From: a virus
Reading direction: 5' to 3' (one strand)
Length of the DNA stretch: 64,000 bases
IMG/VR virus record: IMGVR_UViG_3300043410_001892
Span: 1 to 64,000 of that record
Below the pieces are notes generated by a model. The model ran no database searches. It saw only the letters and a list, made by a program, of their open reading frames with translations, and had not been told where the DNA came from. Positions within the stretch are counted from its first letter, which is position 1, and each line of letters starts with the position of its first letter. The position numbers were made by a program, and so were the translations under genes. Of this stretch, positions 7,504 through 14,834 are shown piece after piece.

Positions 7504-7532
7504 TTTACAACCCAACGACACTGTGCTATAAT
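7504..7532 (+). promoter_or_regulatory. class I promoter
   Basis: TTTACA, 17 bp, TATAAT (7527-7532) with TGTGC before it; then ATGTTTTT and GCAGGAGCAA before the ATG at 7568. Confidence 0.85.
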
Positions 7533-7567
7533 ATGTTTTTATTTGTAACAACGCAGGAGCAACAACT

Positions 7568-8005
7568 ATGCCAAATTATGTAAGCAACAGAGCAATCATT
7601 AGACACTCTGATCCAGCTAAACTTGCACTGCTTGATAGTGCATATCAAGAACGCAACCTGTTCAATACTATCCTACCATGTCCCGAAGGATTACTTGGCA
7701 CACCATCTGGTCGTTATAGTGATCCAGAAAAGCAAGCTGCTATGGAAAAACGCCAAGATGAAAATTATAAGAAATTTGGTTACAGCACAGATTATCAATG
7801 GCGTGTAGAAAATTGGGGTACAAAGTGGGAAGCTATTACAAATGAACAAGCAACATTGTACAAAGAAGATGATGGCGAGATTGTATTAGAGTTTGAAACT
7901 GCATGGGCTCCACCTACTGGCATTTACAAAGCATTACGCGAACAAGGTTACACAGTAGATTACGATTGGTGTGATGAATGGGAAACTAAAGAGGATGAGG
8001 ACTAA
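7568..8005 (+). CDS. DUF1281/YubB-like (Api92-type) protein
   Basis: 145 aa. MPNYVSNRAIIRHSDPAKLA, NTILPCPEGLLG, then WRVENWGTKWEA and ETAWAPPTGIYKALREQG. The pair NWGTKW and TAW.PP is the hallmark of the DUF1281 / YubB ferredoxin-like family found in phages and plasmids; molecular role unknown. Confidence 0.8.
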   Translation: MPNYVSNRAIIRHSDPAKLALLDSAYQERNLFNTILPCPEGLLGTPSGRYSDPEKQAAMEKRQDENYKKFGYSTDYQWRVENWGTKWEAITNEQATLYKEDDGEIVLEFETAWAPPTGIYKALREQGYTVDYDWCDEWETKEDED

Positions 8006-8006
8006 T

Positions 8007-8333
8007 ATGAAACATTTAGTATTTGTTATGATGTTATGTGTTACTGCCGGTGTTCATGCTAAAGGCGGTGGTGGAGGTGGTGGCCACGGCGGAGGTGGCC
8101 ATGCAAGTGGACATAGCAGTGGCAGTCATTCAAGCAGTGGCGGCCATTCATCTTCTGTTCCACATATTTACAGCACAGGGCATCCGTCATTTGGCAAACC
8201 AATGCGTGTATCAAATAACTATTACACACATTATAGTTATCCATCGTTTAACTTTCCTATGTTCCATGGAAGCAGTGATGATTGTAAACCTCCAAGGAAA
8301 TGTGAGATAAAAGACTATGCCCCAAGATTTTGA
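8007..8333 (+). CDS. secreted Gly/His/Ser-rich protein
   Basis: 108 aa from the ATG at 8007. Residues 1-18 look like a signal peptide (HLVFVMMLCVTAGVHA). The mature part opens with runs of Gly and His (GGGGGGGHGGGGHASGHSSG), and then has an aromatic region. It may bind metal or sit in the envelope; both are inference. The coding region continues 17 bases into the next gene. Confidence 0.7.
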   Translation: MKHLVFVMMLCVTAGVHAKGGGGGGGHGGGGHASGHSSGSHSSSGGHSSSVPHIYSTGHPSFGKPMRVSNNYYTHYSYPSFNFPMFHGSSDDCKPPRKCEIKDYAPRF

Positions 8334-8661
8334 AATAGCACCTCAAGAGTTATGGCGAGAAAAACATACCTACGACGAAGCAGTTCTGTACTGTATGTTT
8401 TTAGAACATAATGGACGAGGTTGGCGACTTCCGCATAGCTACGGTTGGTTAGACAATAACAATCGTGTACGACTTAAACATGATGACCTTCATAATGAAA
8501 AAGATGAAGACACCTACGTAAATGATGAAGAAGATACTTTAGTAGGGTTTATGCAAGATTGGCCTGATCCATGTCAATTTTGGGTTGATAACGATCATTC
8601 AAGTATATTTCGTAATGATCAATATACTACAATCCCTGTGAGATCTACTAATGGCAATTGA
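8317..8661 (+). CDS. WRLPT-family protein, large insertion
   Basis: 114 aa. YDEAVLYCMFLEHNG, RGWRLPHSYGW, then about 45 extra acidic residues before QYTTIPVRSTNG. WRLPT is WRLPH. The insertion makes it the longest single-domain member of the early arrays. Confidence 0.75.
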   Translation: MPQDFEIAPQELWREKHTYDEAVLYCMFLEHNGRGWRLPHSYGWLDNNNRVRLKHDDLHNEKDEDTYVNDEEDTLVGFMQDWPDPCQFWVDNDHSSIFRNDQYTTIPVRSTNGN

Positions 8662-8869
8662 GCTGGGTAAACAATTTCCAAATATAGTAACGATTGACGA
8701 AGCCGTTATGATTGCCTTTATGACTCCAGGATGGCGGCTTCCTACATACGAAGAATGGACTGAACATTACGACAGCCTAAAGTATTGTTGGGATCAATCA
8801 GATATAAACCGGTCGGATAAAAACGTACATACAGGCTATCTTAGACTAGTGAGAGATATTGATGATTAA
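8651..8869 (+). CDS. WRLPT-family protein, shortened
   Basis: 72 aa. IDEAVMIAFMTPGWRLPTYE: the NG linker between the YC position and WRLPT is missing, and YC has become IA. CWDQSD, then LRLVRDIDD. Likely a compacted variant. Confidence 0.75.
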   Translation: MAIELGKQFPNIVTIDEAVMIAFMTPGWRLPTYEEWTEHYDSLKYCWDQSDINRSDKNVHTGYLRLVRDIDD

Positions 8870-9296
8870 AGTATTAGAACCATTAGACATAAAATTGACG
8901 TATAACGAAGCATGGTTGTACTGTTTAACCTTATCGTTTGATGGTCGTAAGAATTGGCGACTACCAACTCAAGAAGAATATGACAACTATGATACTATAA
9001 AAGTCCACTCGTGCTATGAGTATGGTAATGACGACTATTCTAAATATATGCTCCGTCAAGTGCAAGCAGTTTGTGATGTAAAGTTTAAAGTAGGACCATT
9101 GTCAGAAGAAAAGATGCAATACGATGAAGCTCTTATGTATTGCTTTATGTTAGAAGTAGATGGCGAGCGAGGTTGGAGGTTACCAACTCATGATGAATAC
9201 AACGACATACTTGGGTTATCTACACAAATTTGGTATTATGATGAAGAGCACAATGTTGGTGAAGTATGGCAAGTGCAACCAATAAAGGAAATATAA
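8862..9296 (+). CDS. two-domain WRLPT-family fusion
   Basis: 144 aa with two complete units in one frame: YNEAWLYCLTLSFDG, KNWRLPTQEEY, then LRQVQAV; followed at about residue 75 by KVGPLSEEKMQYDEALMYCF, RGWRLPTHDEY, WQVQPIKEI. The linker keeps the start of a second unit but no ATG or stop, so two adjacent genes were joined. ATG 8862 is preferred to the TTG 3 bases upstream. Confidence 0.8.
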   Translation: MIKVLEPLDIKLTYNEAWLYCLTLSFDGRKNWRLPTQEEYDNYDTIKVHSCYEYGNDDYSKYMLRQVQAVCDVKFKVGPLSEEKMQYDEALMYCFMLEVDGERGWRLPTHDEYNDILGLSTQIWYYDEEHNVGEVWQVQPIKEI

Positions 9297-9454
9297 TGAC
9301 ACCAGAACAAGAGCAGTGGTTAAAAGATTTAGATAAATCGCTTTCAGAAATGAGTGATGAAGAGTTCCGCAAGGCATACAAGGAATGTGAAAAGCATATT
9401 GGTCCAACAATTAAAGAGTTTTGTGAGTGGAATAATATTCCATATAACGACTAG
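9296..9454 (+). CDS. 52-residue acidic helical protein
   Basis: Behind AAAGGAAAT. TPEQEQWLKDLDKSLSEMSD and EEFRKAYKECEKHIG, helical and charged. No family recognised. It ends 1 base before a GGCCCCGCTGT element. Confidence 0.65.
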   Translation: MTPEQEQWLKDLDKSLSEMSDEEFRKAYKECEKHIGPTIKEFCEWNNIPYND

Positions 9455-9464
9455 GCCCCGCTGT
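9454..9464. repeat. GGCCCCGCTGT element
   Basis: Exact copy between two genes, just upstream of the AGGAGG of the next WRLPT run. The same 11-mer recurs in 46-54 kb. Confidence 0.7.
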
Positions 9465-9480
9465 ACGTGTAGGAGGAATT

Positions 9481-9735
9481 ATGATTGAAGTTAATGCTCC
9501 ATGTAACATTCAACTTGGATTTCCAAGTGAAAACCCAATGACATATGAAGAAGCTGTGTTGTACTGTTTCTTTTATAATCAAGAGGGAAGTACAGGTTGG
9601 CGCATGCCAACAGACATTGAGTGGCAACGCTATGCTCCAGATATTAGTCCGTGGGCGTTAGGTGATAACGACGACTATTTACATATGGCAGATACCTTTT
9701 ATGTTGCACTTCCAGTACGAGATATAACAGCATGA
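9481..9735 (+). CDS. WRLPT-family protein
   Basis: 84 aa behind TAGGAGGAATT. YEEAVLYCFFYNQEG, TGWRMPTDIEW, SPWALGDN, YVALPVRDITA. First of a trio that shares FFYNQ and ALPVRD. Confidence 0.8.
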   Translation: MIEVNAPCNIQLGFPSENPMTYEEAVLYCFFYNQEGSTGWRMPTDIEWQRYAPDISPWALGDNDDYLHMADTFYVALPVRDITA

Positions 9736-9959
9736 TTCAACTTGGTTTTCCATCTAAAAATGAAATGACATATGAAGAAGCCGTTTTGTACTGCTTCTTT
9801 TATAATCAACCAGGCAGTACAGGATGGCGAATGCCAGAAGATATCGAGTGGCGATGCCATACTCCGAGTATTACTCCGTGGGCGGTTGGTGACGATGATT
9901 ATCATGAGTATGTAGATAATTTATATGTTGCACTTCCGGTACGGGATGTAACAGAATGA
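9732..9959 (+). CDS. WRLPT-family protein
   Basis: 75 aa, ATGA-coupled. YEEAVLYCFFYNQPG, TGWRMPEDIEW, TPWAVGDDD, YVALPVRDVTE. Very similar to the previous gene across its whole length, so a recent tandem duplicate. Confidence 0.8.
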   Translation: MIQLGFPSKNEMTYEEAVLYCFFYNQPGSTGWRMPEDIEWRCHTPSITPWAVGDDDYHEYVDNLYVALPVRDVTE

Positions 9960-10180
9960 TTCAACTTGGTATTCGATCTAAAACTCTTATGACCTATGAC
10001 GAAGCCGTTTTGTACTGTTTCTTTTACAATCAAGAGGGTAGTTCAGGATGGCGTATGCCAACTGAAGAAGAAACGTATGATATATACTATGATGAAGAGG
10101 GAATATGGTATGATGGTGATGGTGAACTAGAATACTATGCTGGCGACTGTTGGTATGCACTTCCGGTACGAGATATATAA
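9956..10180 (+). CDS. WRLPT-family protein
   Basis: 74 aa, ATGA-coupled. YDEAVLYCFFYNQEG, SGWRMPTEEET, IWYDGDG, YALPVRDI. The middle acidic loop has been replaced relative to its two neighbours while both ends are kept. Confidence 0.8.
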   Translation: MIQLGIRSKTLMTYDEAVLYCFFYNQEGSSGWRMPTEEETYDIYYDEEGIWYDGDGELEYYAGDCWYALPVRDI

Positions 10181-10185
10181 ACTTC

Positions 10186-10214
10186 TTTACATACCCCGCT
10201 GTTAATGCTATAAT
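10186..10214 (+). promoter_or_regulatory. class I promoter with CCCCGCTGT spacer
   Basis: TTTACA, 17 bp, TATAAT (10209-10214). The spacer contains CCCCGCTGT, the core of the GGCCCCGCTGT element. Drives 10247. Confidence 0.8.
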
Positions 10215-10246
10215 ATGTTTTTACTTAATAAAGTTTGGAGTACACA

Positions 10247-10468
10247 ATGTCTTTAGATTACAGTTTAAACAATCGCGGTGAAATGCTTGAACATTGCAGT
10301 GACGGTATAACATTAAATCTCAGTTATTGGGAATGCGGTTGCTCAAGTTTATCTAATTCAATACATGAAATTGATGAAGAAGAATGTCCAAGATGCGGCG
10401 CATTGAAAGAAGATCACCCAAACGCTTATGCAAGCGATGTTGAAGAAATGTTAGAGGAGGTGGAATGA
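10247..10468 (+). CDS. zinc-ribbon-like protein
   Basis: 73 aa from the ATG behind TTTGGAGTACACA. Two cysteine pairs, ECGCSS and ECPRCG, spaced about 22 residues apart, suggest one zinc-ribbon. The C-terminus DVEEMLEEVE is repeated in a fragment at 10948-10992. Confidence 0.75.
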   Translation: MSLDYSLNNRGEMLEHCSDGITLNLSYWECGCSSLSNSIHEIDEEECPRCGALKEDHPNAYASDVEEMLEEVE

Positions 10469-10650
10469 TTGACGTTTCTGCAGACGATGTGTATGTAGTG
10501 TTCCTTGCCGGTATACAAGAAGCAAAGAACGTTGGTGTATTTGAATCAGTCAAGTTAGCTGATGAATATATTTTTACTCAAGTTGAAAAAGGGTATGTGC
10601 TTGAGCATTTCACAGTTCAAAAATGGCTTATAACAAGAGAGGCAGTATGA
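10465..10650 (+). CDS. hypothetical protein, tandem paralog 1
   Basis: 61 aa, ATGA-coupled. MIDVSADDVYVVFLAGIQEA, FTVQKWLITREAV. The next gene is a direct duplicate. No family recognised. Confidence 0.7.
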   Translation: MIDVSADDVYVVFLAGIQEAKNVGVFESVKLADEYIFTQVEKGYVLEHFTVQKWLITREAV

Positions 10651-10832
10651 TTGACGTTTCTGCAGATGACGTGTATGTAGTATTTTATGATGATCAGTGG
10701 GTAACAAAGAATTTTGGAGTTTATCAATCATATGATTTAGCGTGTAAGGGTATTCAAACACACACTGCTAAAGGGTATGACGCTTCTAATTTTACAGTTG
10801 AAAAATGGCCAGTGATAAGAGAGATAGAATGA
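10647..10832 (+). CDS. hypothetical protein, tandem paralog 2
   Basis: 61 aa from ATG 10647. MIDVSADDVYVVFYDDQWVT, FTVEKWPVIREIE. The first dozen residues and the tail are nearly identical to paralog 1, and the middle has diverged. Confidence 0.7.
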   Translation: MIDVSADDVYVVFYDDQWVTKNFGVYQSYDLACKGIQTHTAKGYDASNFTVEKWPVIREIE

Positions 10833-10951
10833 TAAAGTTTACTAACCTATGGTCAGCTGTCTACCCATTTGTACTTTTTGGTATGCTATGGATAACACTA
10901 ATAGCTATGGTTACATTGGCAATTTGTGAATTAAAACAGTGCTTAGGATGA
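10829..10951 (+). CDS. 40-residue membrane peptide
   Basis: ATGA-coupled. Hydrophobic stretch YPFVLFGMLWITLIAMVTLA forms one membrane helix; tail CELKQCLG. Function unknown. Confidence 0.6.
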   Translation: MIKFTNLWSAVYPFVLFGMLWITLIAMVTLAICELKQCLG

Positions 10952-10992
10952 AAGTTTTTGAAGAAATGTTAGAGGAGGTGAGTCATGATTGA
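10948..10992 (+). pseudogene. duplicated tail of the zinc-ribbon gene
   Basis: 14 codons, MKVFEEMLEEVSHD. About 21 bases, GAAGAAATGTTAGAGGAGGT, are the same as the 3' end of the gene ending at 10468, and both copies lead into an ATGATTGA start. It is best read as a recombination scar left by a tandem duplication. Confidence 0.45.
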
Positions 10993-11206
10993 AGTTGGTG
11001 TTCCAAGTAAAAACGAAATGACCTATGACGAAGCCGTTCTGTATGTCCTTACGTGTGATCAAAATGGACATACAGATTGGAGAATGCCAACCAATGAAGA
11101 GTGGGTTGAACATTCACCTGCAATTGGACCGTGGGCGGCTGAAGACGATAAAGTTTCCGAGTATGATGGTGAATTATATCGCGCACTTCCGGTACGAGAT
11201 GTATAA
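10985..11206 (+). CDS. WRLPT-family protein
   Basis: 73 aa behind GAGGAGGTGAGTC. YDEAVLYVLTCDQNG, TDWRMPTNEEW, GPWAAEDD, RALPVRDV. The cysteine normally after Tyr is displaced by three residues (YVLTC). Confidence 0.8.
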   Translation: MIEVGVPSKNEMTYDEAVLYVLTCDQNGHTDWRMPTNEEWVEHSPAIGPWAAEDDKVSEYDGELYRALPVRDV

Positions 11207-11211
11207 ACTTC

Positions 11212-11240
11212 TTTACATACCCCGCTGTAAATGCTATAAT
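11212..11240 (+). promoter_or_regulatory. class I promoter with CCCCGCTGT spacer
   Basis: TTTACA, 17 bp, TATAAT (11235-11240). Almost identical to the promoter at 10186, including CCCCGCTGT in the spacer. Drives 11273. Confidence 0.8.
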
Positions 11241-11272
11241 ATGTTTTTATTTTTATTAGTGTGGAGTTAGTT

Positions 11273-11557
11273 ATGTCGCGTAAAACTTTTAATGTTGAGC
11301 AGTTTAAAAATCAAGTCAACGACATGTTGGCTCAATCAACAAGCGAACCTGAAGTTCGGCAAGGTATGATTGTTGTGTTAGAACGTATGTTACATGACAC
11401 TGGTAACTATCATGGTTTTAGATATCTTGAGATTAGCCAAGTTCCAGAAGGCTTTAAGCCTGGGATCAATTTAGATCCAAATGAAACAGGAATGCCACAC
11501 ACTGATTACAATTTACGTTTCAAAGATACTGACAGTTCAAGAGTGAGCTACTACTAA
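11273..11557 (+). CDS. conserved phage protein
   Basis: 94 aa from the ATG behind GTGGAG. Contains RQGMIVVLERMLHDTGNYHG and ends DTDSSRVSYY. I recognise the pattern 'RQG...LLE..L..TGNYHGF.YL....SRR.Y' from small proteins in several phage genomes; function unknown. TAATG overlap with the next gene. Confidence 0.75.
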   Translation: MSRKTFNVEQFKNQVNDMLAQSTSEPEVRQGMIVVLERMLHDTGNYHGFRYLEISQVPEGFKPGINLDPNETGMPHTDYNLRFKDTDSSRVSYY

Positions 11558-12495
11558 TGAATATTATTTGCGAAGTTATGTTTGGTAGCAGACTCTACGG
11601 GTTAGAAAACGAAAACTCCGATTTTGATTACAAAGGCATTATTCTACCAACCTCAAGAGAGATATTGTTAGGTAATGCCAAATATCACAAACACACATCA
11701 ACTGGTCAAGTTCACGTTAAGAACTCAAGCACTGATATTGATCGCGGCTTCTACACACTCTCATACTTTATTGATTTAGCCTGCAAGGGCGATACTACTG
11801 CAATTGATATGTTACACGCTGACATATCAAAAACAGTTCAAAGTTCACAAGCATGGGAGTTCTTACAAGATAACCGTAGATTGTTCTATACTAAGAACAT
11901 GAAAGCCTATGTTGGCTATTGCCGTAAGCAAGCAGCCAAGTACGGCATTAAAGGTAGTAGACTTGGCGAACTTGAACGTGCAATCAACGTGCTTTCTAAG
12001 TACTCAACTACTGATGTAATAGGTGATGTTGAAATTGAAGAAAGCGATATTATTAGTTGGATCGATTACAAAGGCAATAGATATCTTGAAATCTGTGGTA
12101 GTAAGTTTCAAGATAACTTAAGAATTCCCTATGCGCTCAACACATTGGAAAAGATCTTTGCTAACTATGGCGAACGAACTAAGTTAGCTAAACTTAATGA
12201 ATCCGTTGATTGGAAAGCTATGACTCATGCCTTTAGAGCAGGTTATCAGACTTTATACATTTTGCAGGATAACGGATTTGAATATCCTCTGCCTGAGACC
12301 GAGTTCTTAAAAGAGATTAAAGCTGGACAACATCACTTCTTAGAGGTTGAGCCACAGCTAACGCAGTTGATTCAAGATATTGAAGCAGCATCTGAGAAGT
12401 CTAACTTACCGGATAATGTTGATAAAGACTTCTGGGATCAATACTTATATGATTTCCATCGTAGAATTGTGACAGGAGAACGTAATGACTCTTAA
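11557..12495 (+). CDS. nucleotidyltransferase, YcgL/COG3541 type
   Basis: 312 aa. The start is diagnostic of pol-beta-type nucleotidyltransferases: GSRLYG (10-15) then SDFDYKGI (21-28), giving the GS and DxD metal-binding residues. The rest (LSYFIDLACKGDTTAIDMLH, then YCRKQAAKYGIKGSRLGELE) fits the predicted nucleotidyltransferases of COG3541 found in bacteria and phages. The substrate is not known; transfer of NMP to RNA or protein is the family expectation. Coupled to its neighbours on both sides. Confidence 0.8.
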   Translation: MNIICEVMFGSRLYGLENENSDFDYKGIILPTSREILLGNAKYHKHTSTGQVHVKNSSTDIDRGFYTLSYFIDLACKGDTTAIDMLHADISKTVQSSQAWEFLQDNRRLFYTKNMKAYVGYCRKQAAKYGIKGSRLGELERAINVLSKYSTTDVIGDVEIEESDIISWIDYKGNRYLEICGSKFQDNLRIPYALNTLEKIFANYGERTKLAKLNESVDWKAMTHAFRAGYQTLYILQDNGFEYPLPETEFLKEIKAGQHHFLEVEPQLTQLIQDIEAASEKSNLPDNVDKDFWDQYLYDFHRRIVTGERNDS

Positions 12496-12730
12496 CATTC
12501 ACAAAGAACACTTTCAAGGTTTGGTTGACAAGAATAAAGAACTTAGAAACATCTTGCACGCCGCAGCCAAAGCTAAGATAAATGGTGATTGGTGTGTTAT
12601 CGAAGCAGTACCACTTGATGAAGAAATGGTCTATTGCTACAATGAAGAAACTAACGCGCAATACGCGATTCGATTTAGAGATATTGACTTTGATAATCTC
12701 AAAACTATTTTAAAAGAAGGATATGTATGA
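12485..12730 (+). CDS. hypothetical protein
   Basis: 81 aa, overlapping the nucleotidyltransferase by 11 bases with AGGAG upstream. MTLNIHKEHFQGLVDKNKEL, helical first half and mixed second half. Tight coupling makes a partner role for the enzyme possible, unproven. Confidence 0.7.
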   Translation: MTLNIHKEHFQGLVDKNKELRNILHAAAKAKINGDWCVIEAVPLDEEMVYCYNEETNAQYAIRFRDIDFDNLKTILKEGYV

Positions 12731-12927
12731 ATCCAGTTATTGAGCGTCTTAGAAAATTATCAATGGAAACCTATACCTATTCAGATTGCGACGGCGATAA
12801 TAATCGCGGAGTAAGGCAAAATGATGTAAAGTTTGCAACAATGATTATTAGGGAATGTGTTAGGTTAAATGGTGACCAACCGGAGTTAGTTGCGGCTTAT
12901 GAAAAACATTTTGGTATTAAGATTTAA
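12727..12927 (+). CDS. small phage protein, FAELIIKEC family
   Basis: 66 aa; third family copy. IERLRKLSM, VKFATMIIRECVRL, then AAYEKHFGIKI. Shorter in the middle than the copies at 102 and 747. Confidence 0.8.
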   Translation: MNPVIERLRKLSMETYTYSDCDGDNNRGVRQNDVKFATMIIRECVRLNGDQPELVAAYEKHFGIKI

Positions 12928-12934
12928 ATATCAT

Positions 12935-12963
12935 TTGCAATACCAAAGTTAGTTTGCTATACT
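12935..12963 (+). promoter_or_regulatory. class I promoter
   Basis: TTGCAA, 17 bp, TATACT (12958-12963), then ATATTTTTTT and GCGGAGCGC before ATG 12996. Confidence 0.85.
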
Positions 12964-12995
12964 ATATTTTTTTAACGCAACACGCGGAGCGCACA

Positions 12996-13295
12996 ATGGC
13001 TACAGTCATTATTAAACTTGCACCAAGAGAAATCTTAGCACACTTGTTCTTTAGCGAACGATCAACTAACATCGCAAAAGCTAATGTAGGCTCTTACACT
13101 AAACTCAAACCCCTCGAAGTAACTGGCACTGGGAAAGATGCAGCAGAAGAAGTGTTTGATTTAACCAACAACCCCTCGCGTGAAGATGAACGCTTAGAAG
13201 TATACGGAACTGGTCGTTCATTGTCATCAGGTGATGTTGTTGAAGTTGACGGTGTGAACTATCTTTGTAAGTCAATTGGTTGGGAAGTGATTTAA
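12996..13295 (+). CDS. YodL-like domain protein
   Basis: 99 aa from the ATG behind GCGGAGCGCACA. EEVFDLTNNPSREDERLEVY, then GTGRSLSSGDVVEVDGVNYL and IGWEVI. The run 'vF..tN......RSlS.GDvV...g..Y.c.s.Gw' is the pattern of YodL-type domains in phages and plasmids. Role unknown. Confidence 0.7.
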   Translation: MATVIIKLAPREILAHLFFSERSTNIAKANVGSYTKLKPLEVTGTGKDAAEEVFDLTNNPSREDERLEVYGTGRSLSSGDVVEVDGVNYLCKSIGWEVI

Positions 13296-13302
13296 ATACC
13301 AT

Positions 13303-13331
13303 TTGCAATACCAACGCAATTTTGCTATACT
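13303..13331 (+). promoter_or_regulatory. class I promoter
   Basis: TTGCAA, 17 bp, TATACT (13326-13331); ATATTTTTTT and ACAGGAGCA before ATG 13363. Confidence 0.85.
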
Positions 13332-13362
13332 ATATTTTTTTAATACAACACAGGAGCATTAC

Positions 13363-13611
13363 ATGACAGCAACTACTATTCAAGTACGTGAGCTAATGCG
13401 CAAACATCACATTATTCCACAAACCGCTGAACTCTACACAAACAAACGTGTTGCATTGGATGACAATGCGCGTACTGTGAAATGTTATGCTCGAGCTGTA
13501 AACGATCCAATGCTATTGATCAATGAACTAATCAAGTTAGCAGGTAAAGGTAACGTGAAAATGACAACAAGCGACAGTCCTGGTATTGTTGTTAAGTGTG
13601 TGTTAGGCTAA
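13363..13611 (+). CDS. hypothetical protein
   Basis: 82 aa from the ATG behind CAGGAGCATTAC; the upstream in-frame ATG lies inside the promoter. Basic; QVRELMRKHHIIPQTAELYT, ending IVVKCVLG. No family recognised. Monocistronic between two promoters. Confidence 0.7.
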   Translation: MTATTIQVRELMRKHHIIPQTAELYTNKRVALDDNARTVKCYARAVNDPMLLINELIKLAGKGNVKMTTSDSPGIVVKCVLG

Positions 13612-13619
13612 CAAATCAC

Positions 13620-13648
13620 TTGCAATACCAAAACAATTTTGCTATACT
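13620..13648 (+). promoter_or_regulatory. class I promoter
   Basis: TTGCAA, 17 bp, TATACT (13643-13648). The spacer holds CAAAA/TTTTG. Drives the AAA+ gene at 13682. Confidence 0.85.
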
Positions 13649-13681
13649 ATATTTTTTTAAACGTAACATACGGGGTACACA

Positions 13682-14758
13682 ATGTCGAATGAGACAACTT
13701 GTTTTATGAAAAACGGTCTAACTTATAAAGTCACATCACGTGGCGACTTAGACCTCCACGATAAACTTCCAGCTGGCAACTATGTTGTTACGTTAGATCC
13801 ATTTGAACAGTTTCAACTATCAAAAGTTGAAGACTTTGAGCCAATTAAAAAACTTTACGGTAACACTACACGCCACGCCACTCGCATTATCAATACATTT
13901 GAAGATCGTCCAAATACAACTGGCGTTATGCTAACTGGCGAAAAAGGTAGCGGCAAGACATTGCTTGCTAGAGAGATTTCAATCAAAGCAGCTGAACGTG
14001 GCTATCCAACTATTGTTATCAACTCTCCATGGCGCGGCGATAAGTTTAACAAGTTTATGCAAATGATTACGCAACCATGTGTTATCTTGTTTGATGAGTT
14101 TGAAAAAGTGTACAGTCGCGATGATCAAGAGTGTATCTTAACACTGTTAGATGGTGTATTTGCAAGTAAGAAACTATTCTTACTAACCTGTAACGACAAG
14201 TGGCGCGTTGATGCTAATATGCGTAATCGTCCAGGTCGTATCTTTTACATGATTGACTTTACTGGACTTGACGAAGCATTCATTCGTGAATACTGTGAAG
14301 ATAATTTGAACAACAAGAAACACATTGACAGTGTCTGTACTATGGCAATGATGTTTGATCAATTTAACTTTGACATGTTAAAGGCAGTTGTTGAAGACAT
14401 GAATCGTTACAATGAATCACCAAGTCAAGTTATGGAACTGTTGAACACTAAACCTGAGTTTAGCAACAACCAACAGTTTAATGTTAAGATGATTAAAGAC
14501 GGTGTTATCATCGATCCAGAAAATTACGAATACCGTTTGTGGAACGGCAATCCGCTAGAACAGAAAAGTGTTGGGTTTGACTATCGAGTTGTTAGTAGTG
14601 ATGACGATGACGATTGGGTTACTATGTTATTTACACAAGAAGATATCAAACAGCTTGATCCTAAACATGGGCTATTTGTATATCAAAACGAAAACGGTGA
14701 TCGTGTAGAACTAACTAAACGTAAATTTACTCCGTTTGATTACACGCACTTAGTTTAA
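13682..14758 (+). CDS. AAA+ ATPase
   Basis: 358 aa. Walker A GEKGSGKT (86-93), Walker B CVILFDEFEKV (133-143), sensor 1 LLTCND (167-172) and arginines NMRNRPGR (179-186) that suit an arginine finger/sensor position. The C-terminus (residues about 280-358) is an extra acidic and basic domain with DDDDDWVTMLF. AAA+ proteins of this kind are remodelling ATPases; the substrate cannot be read from sequence. Monocistronic, with its own promoter. Confidence 0.85.
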   Translation: MSNETTCFMKNGLTYKVTSRGDLDLHDKLPAGNYVVTLDPFEQFQLSKVEDFEPIKKLYGNTTRHATRIINTFEDRPNTTGVMLTGEKGSGKTLLAREISIKAAERGYPTIVINSPWRGDKFNKFMQMITQPCVILFDEFEKVYSRDDQECILTLLDGVFASKKLFLLTCNDKWRVDANMRNRPGRIFYMIDFTGLDEAFIREYCEDNLNNKKHIDSVCTMAMMFDQFNFDMLKAVVEDMNRYNESPSQVMELLNTKPEFSNNQQFNVKMIKDGVIIDPENYEYRLWNGNPLEQKSVGFDYRVVSSDDDDDWVTMLFTQEDIKQLDPKHGLFVYQNENGDRVELTKRKFTPFDYTHLV

Positions 14759-14772
14759 GATTTAAATATCAT

Positions 14773-14807
14773 TTGCAAGTCAGCGCATAGTTTGTTATAC
14801 TATGCGC
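14773..14807 (+). promoter_or_regulatory. class II promoter (GCGCATAG dyad)
   Basis: TTGCAA (14773-14778), 17 bp, TATACT (14796-14801). Arms GCGCATAG (14783-14790) and CTATGCGC (14800-14807) enclose the -10. Drives 14835. Confidence 0.8.
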
Positions 14808-14834
14808 TTACTAACAACAACTGCGGAGCAATGT

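Noticed and set aside
8859-8861. TTG start for the fused WRLPT gene, and similar TTG/GTG starts at 6597, 19829, 27790, 33644 and 60148
   Set aside because: In each case an ATG with better spacing or array-type overlap lies a few codons downstream.
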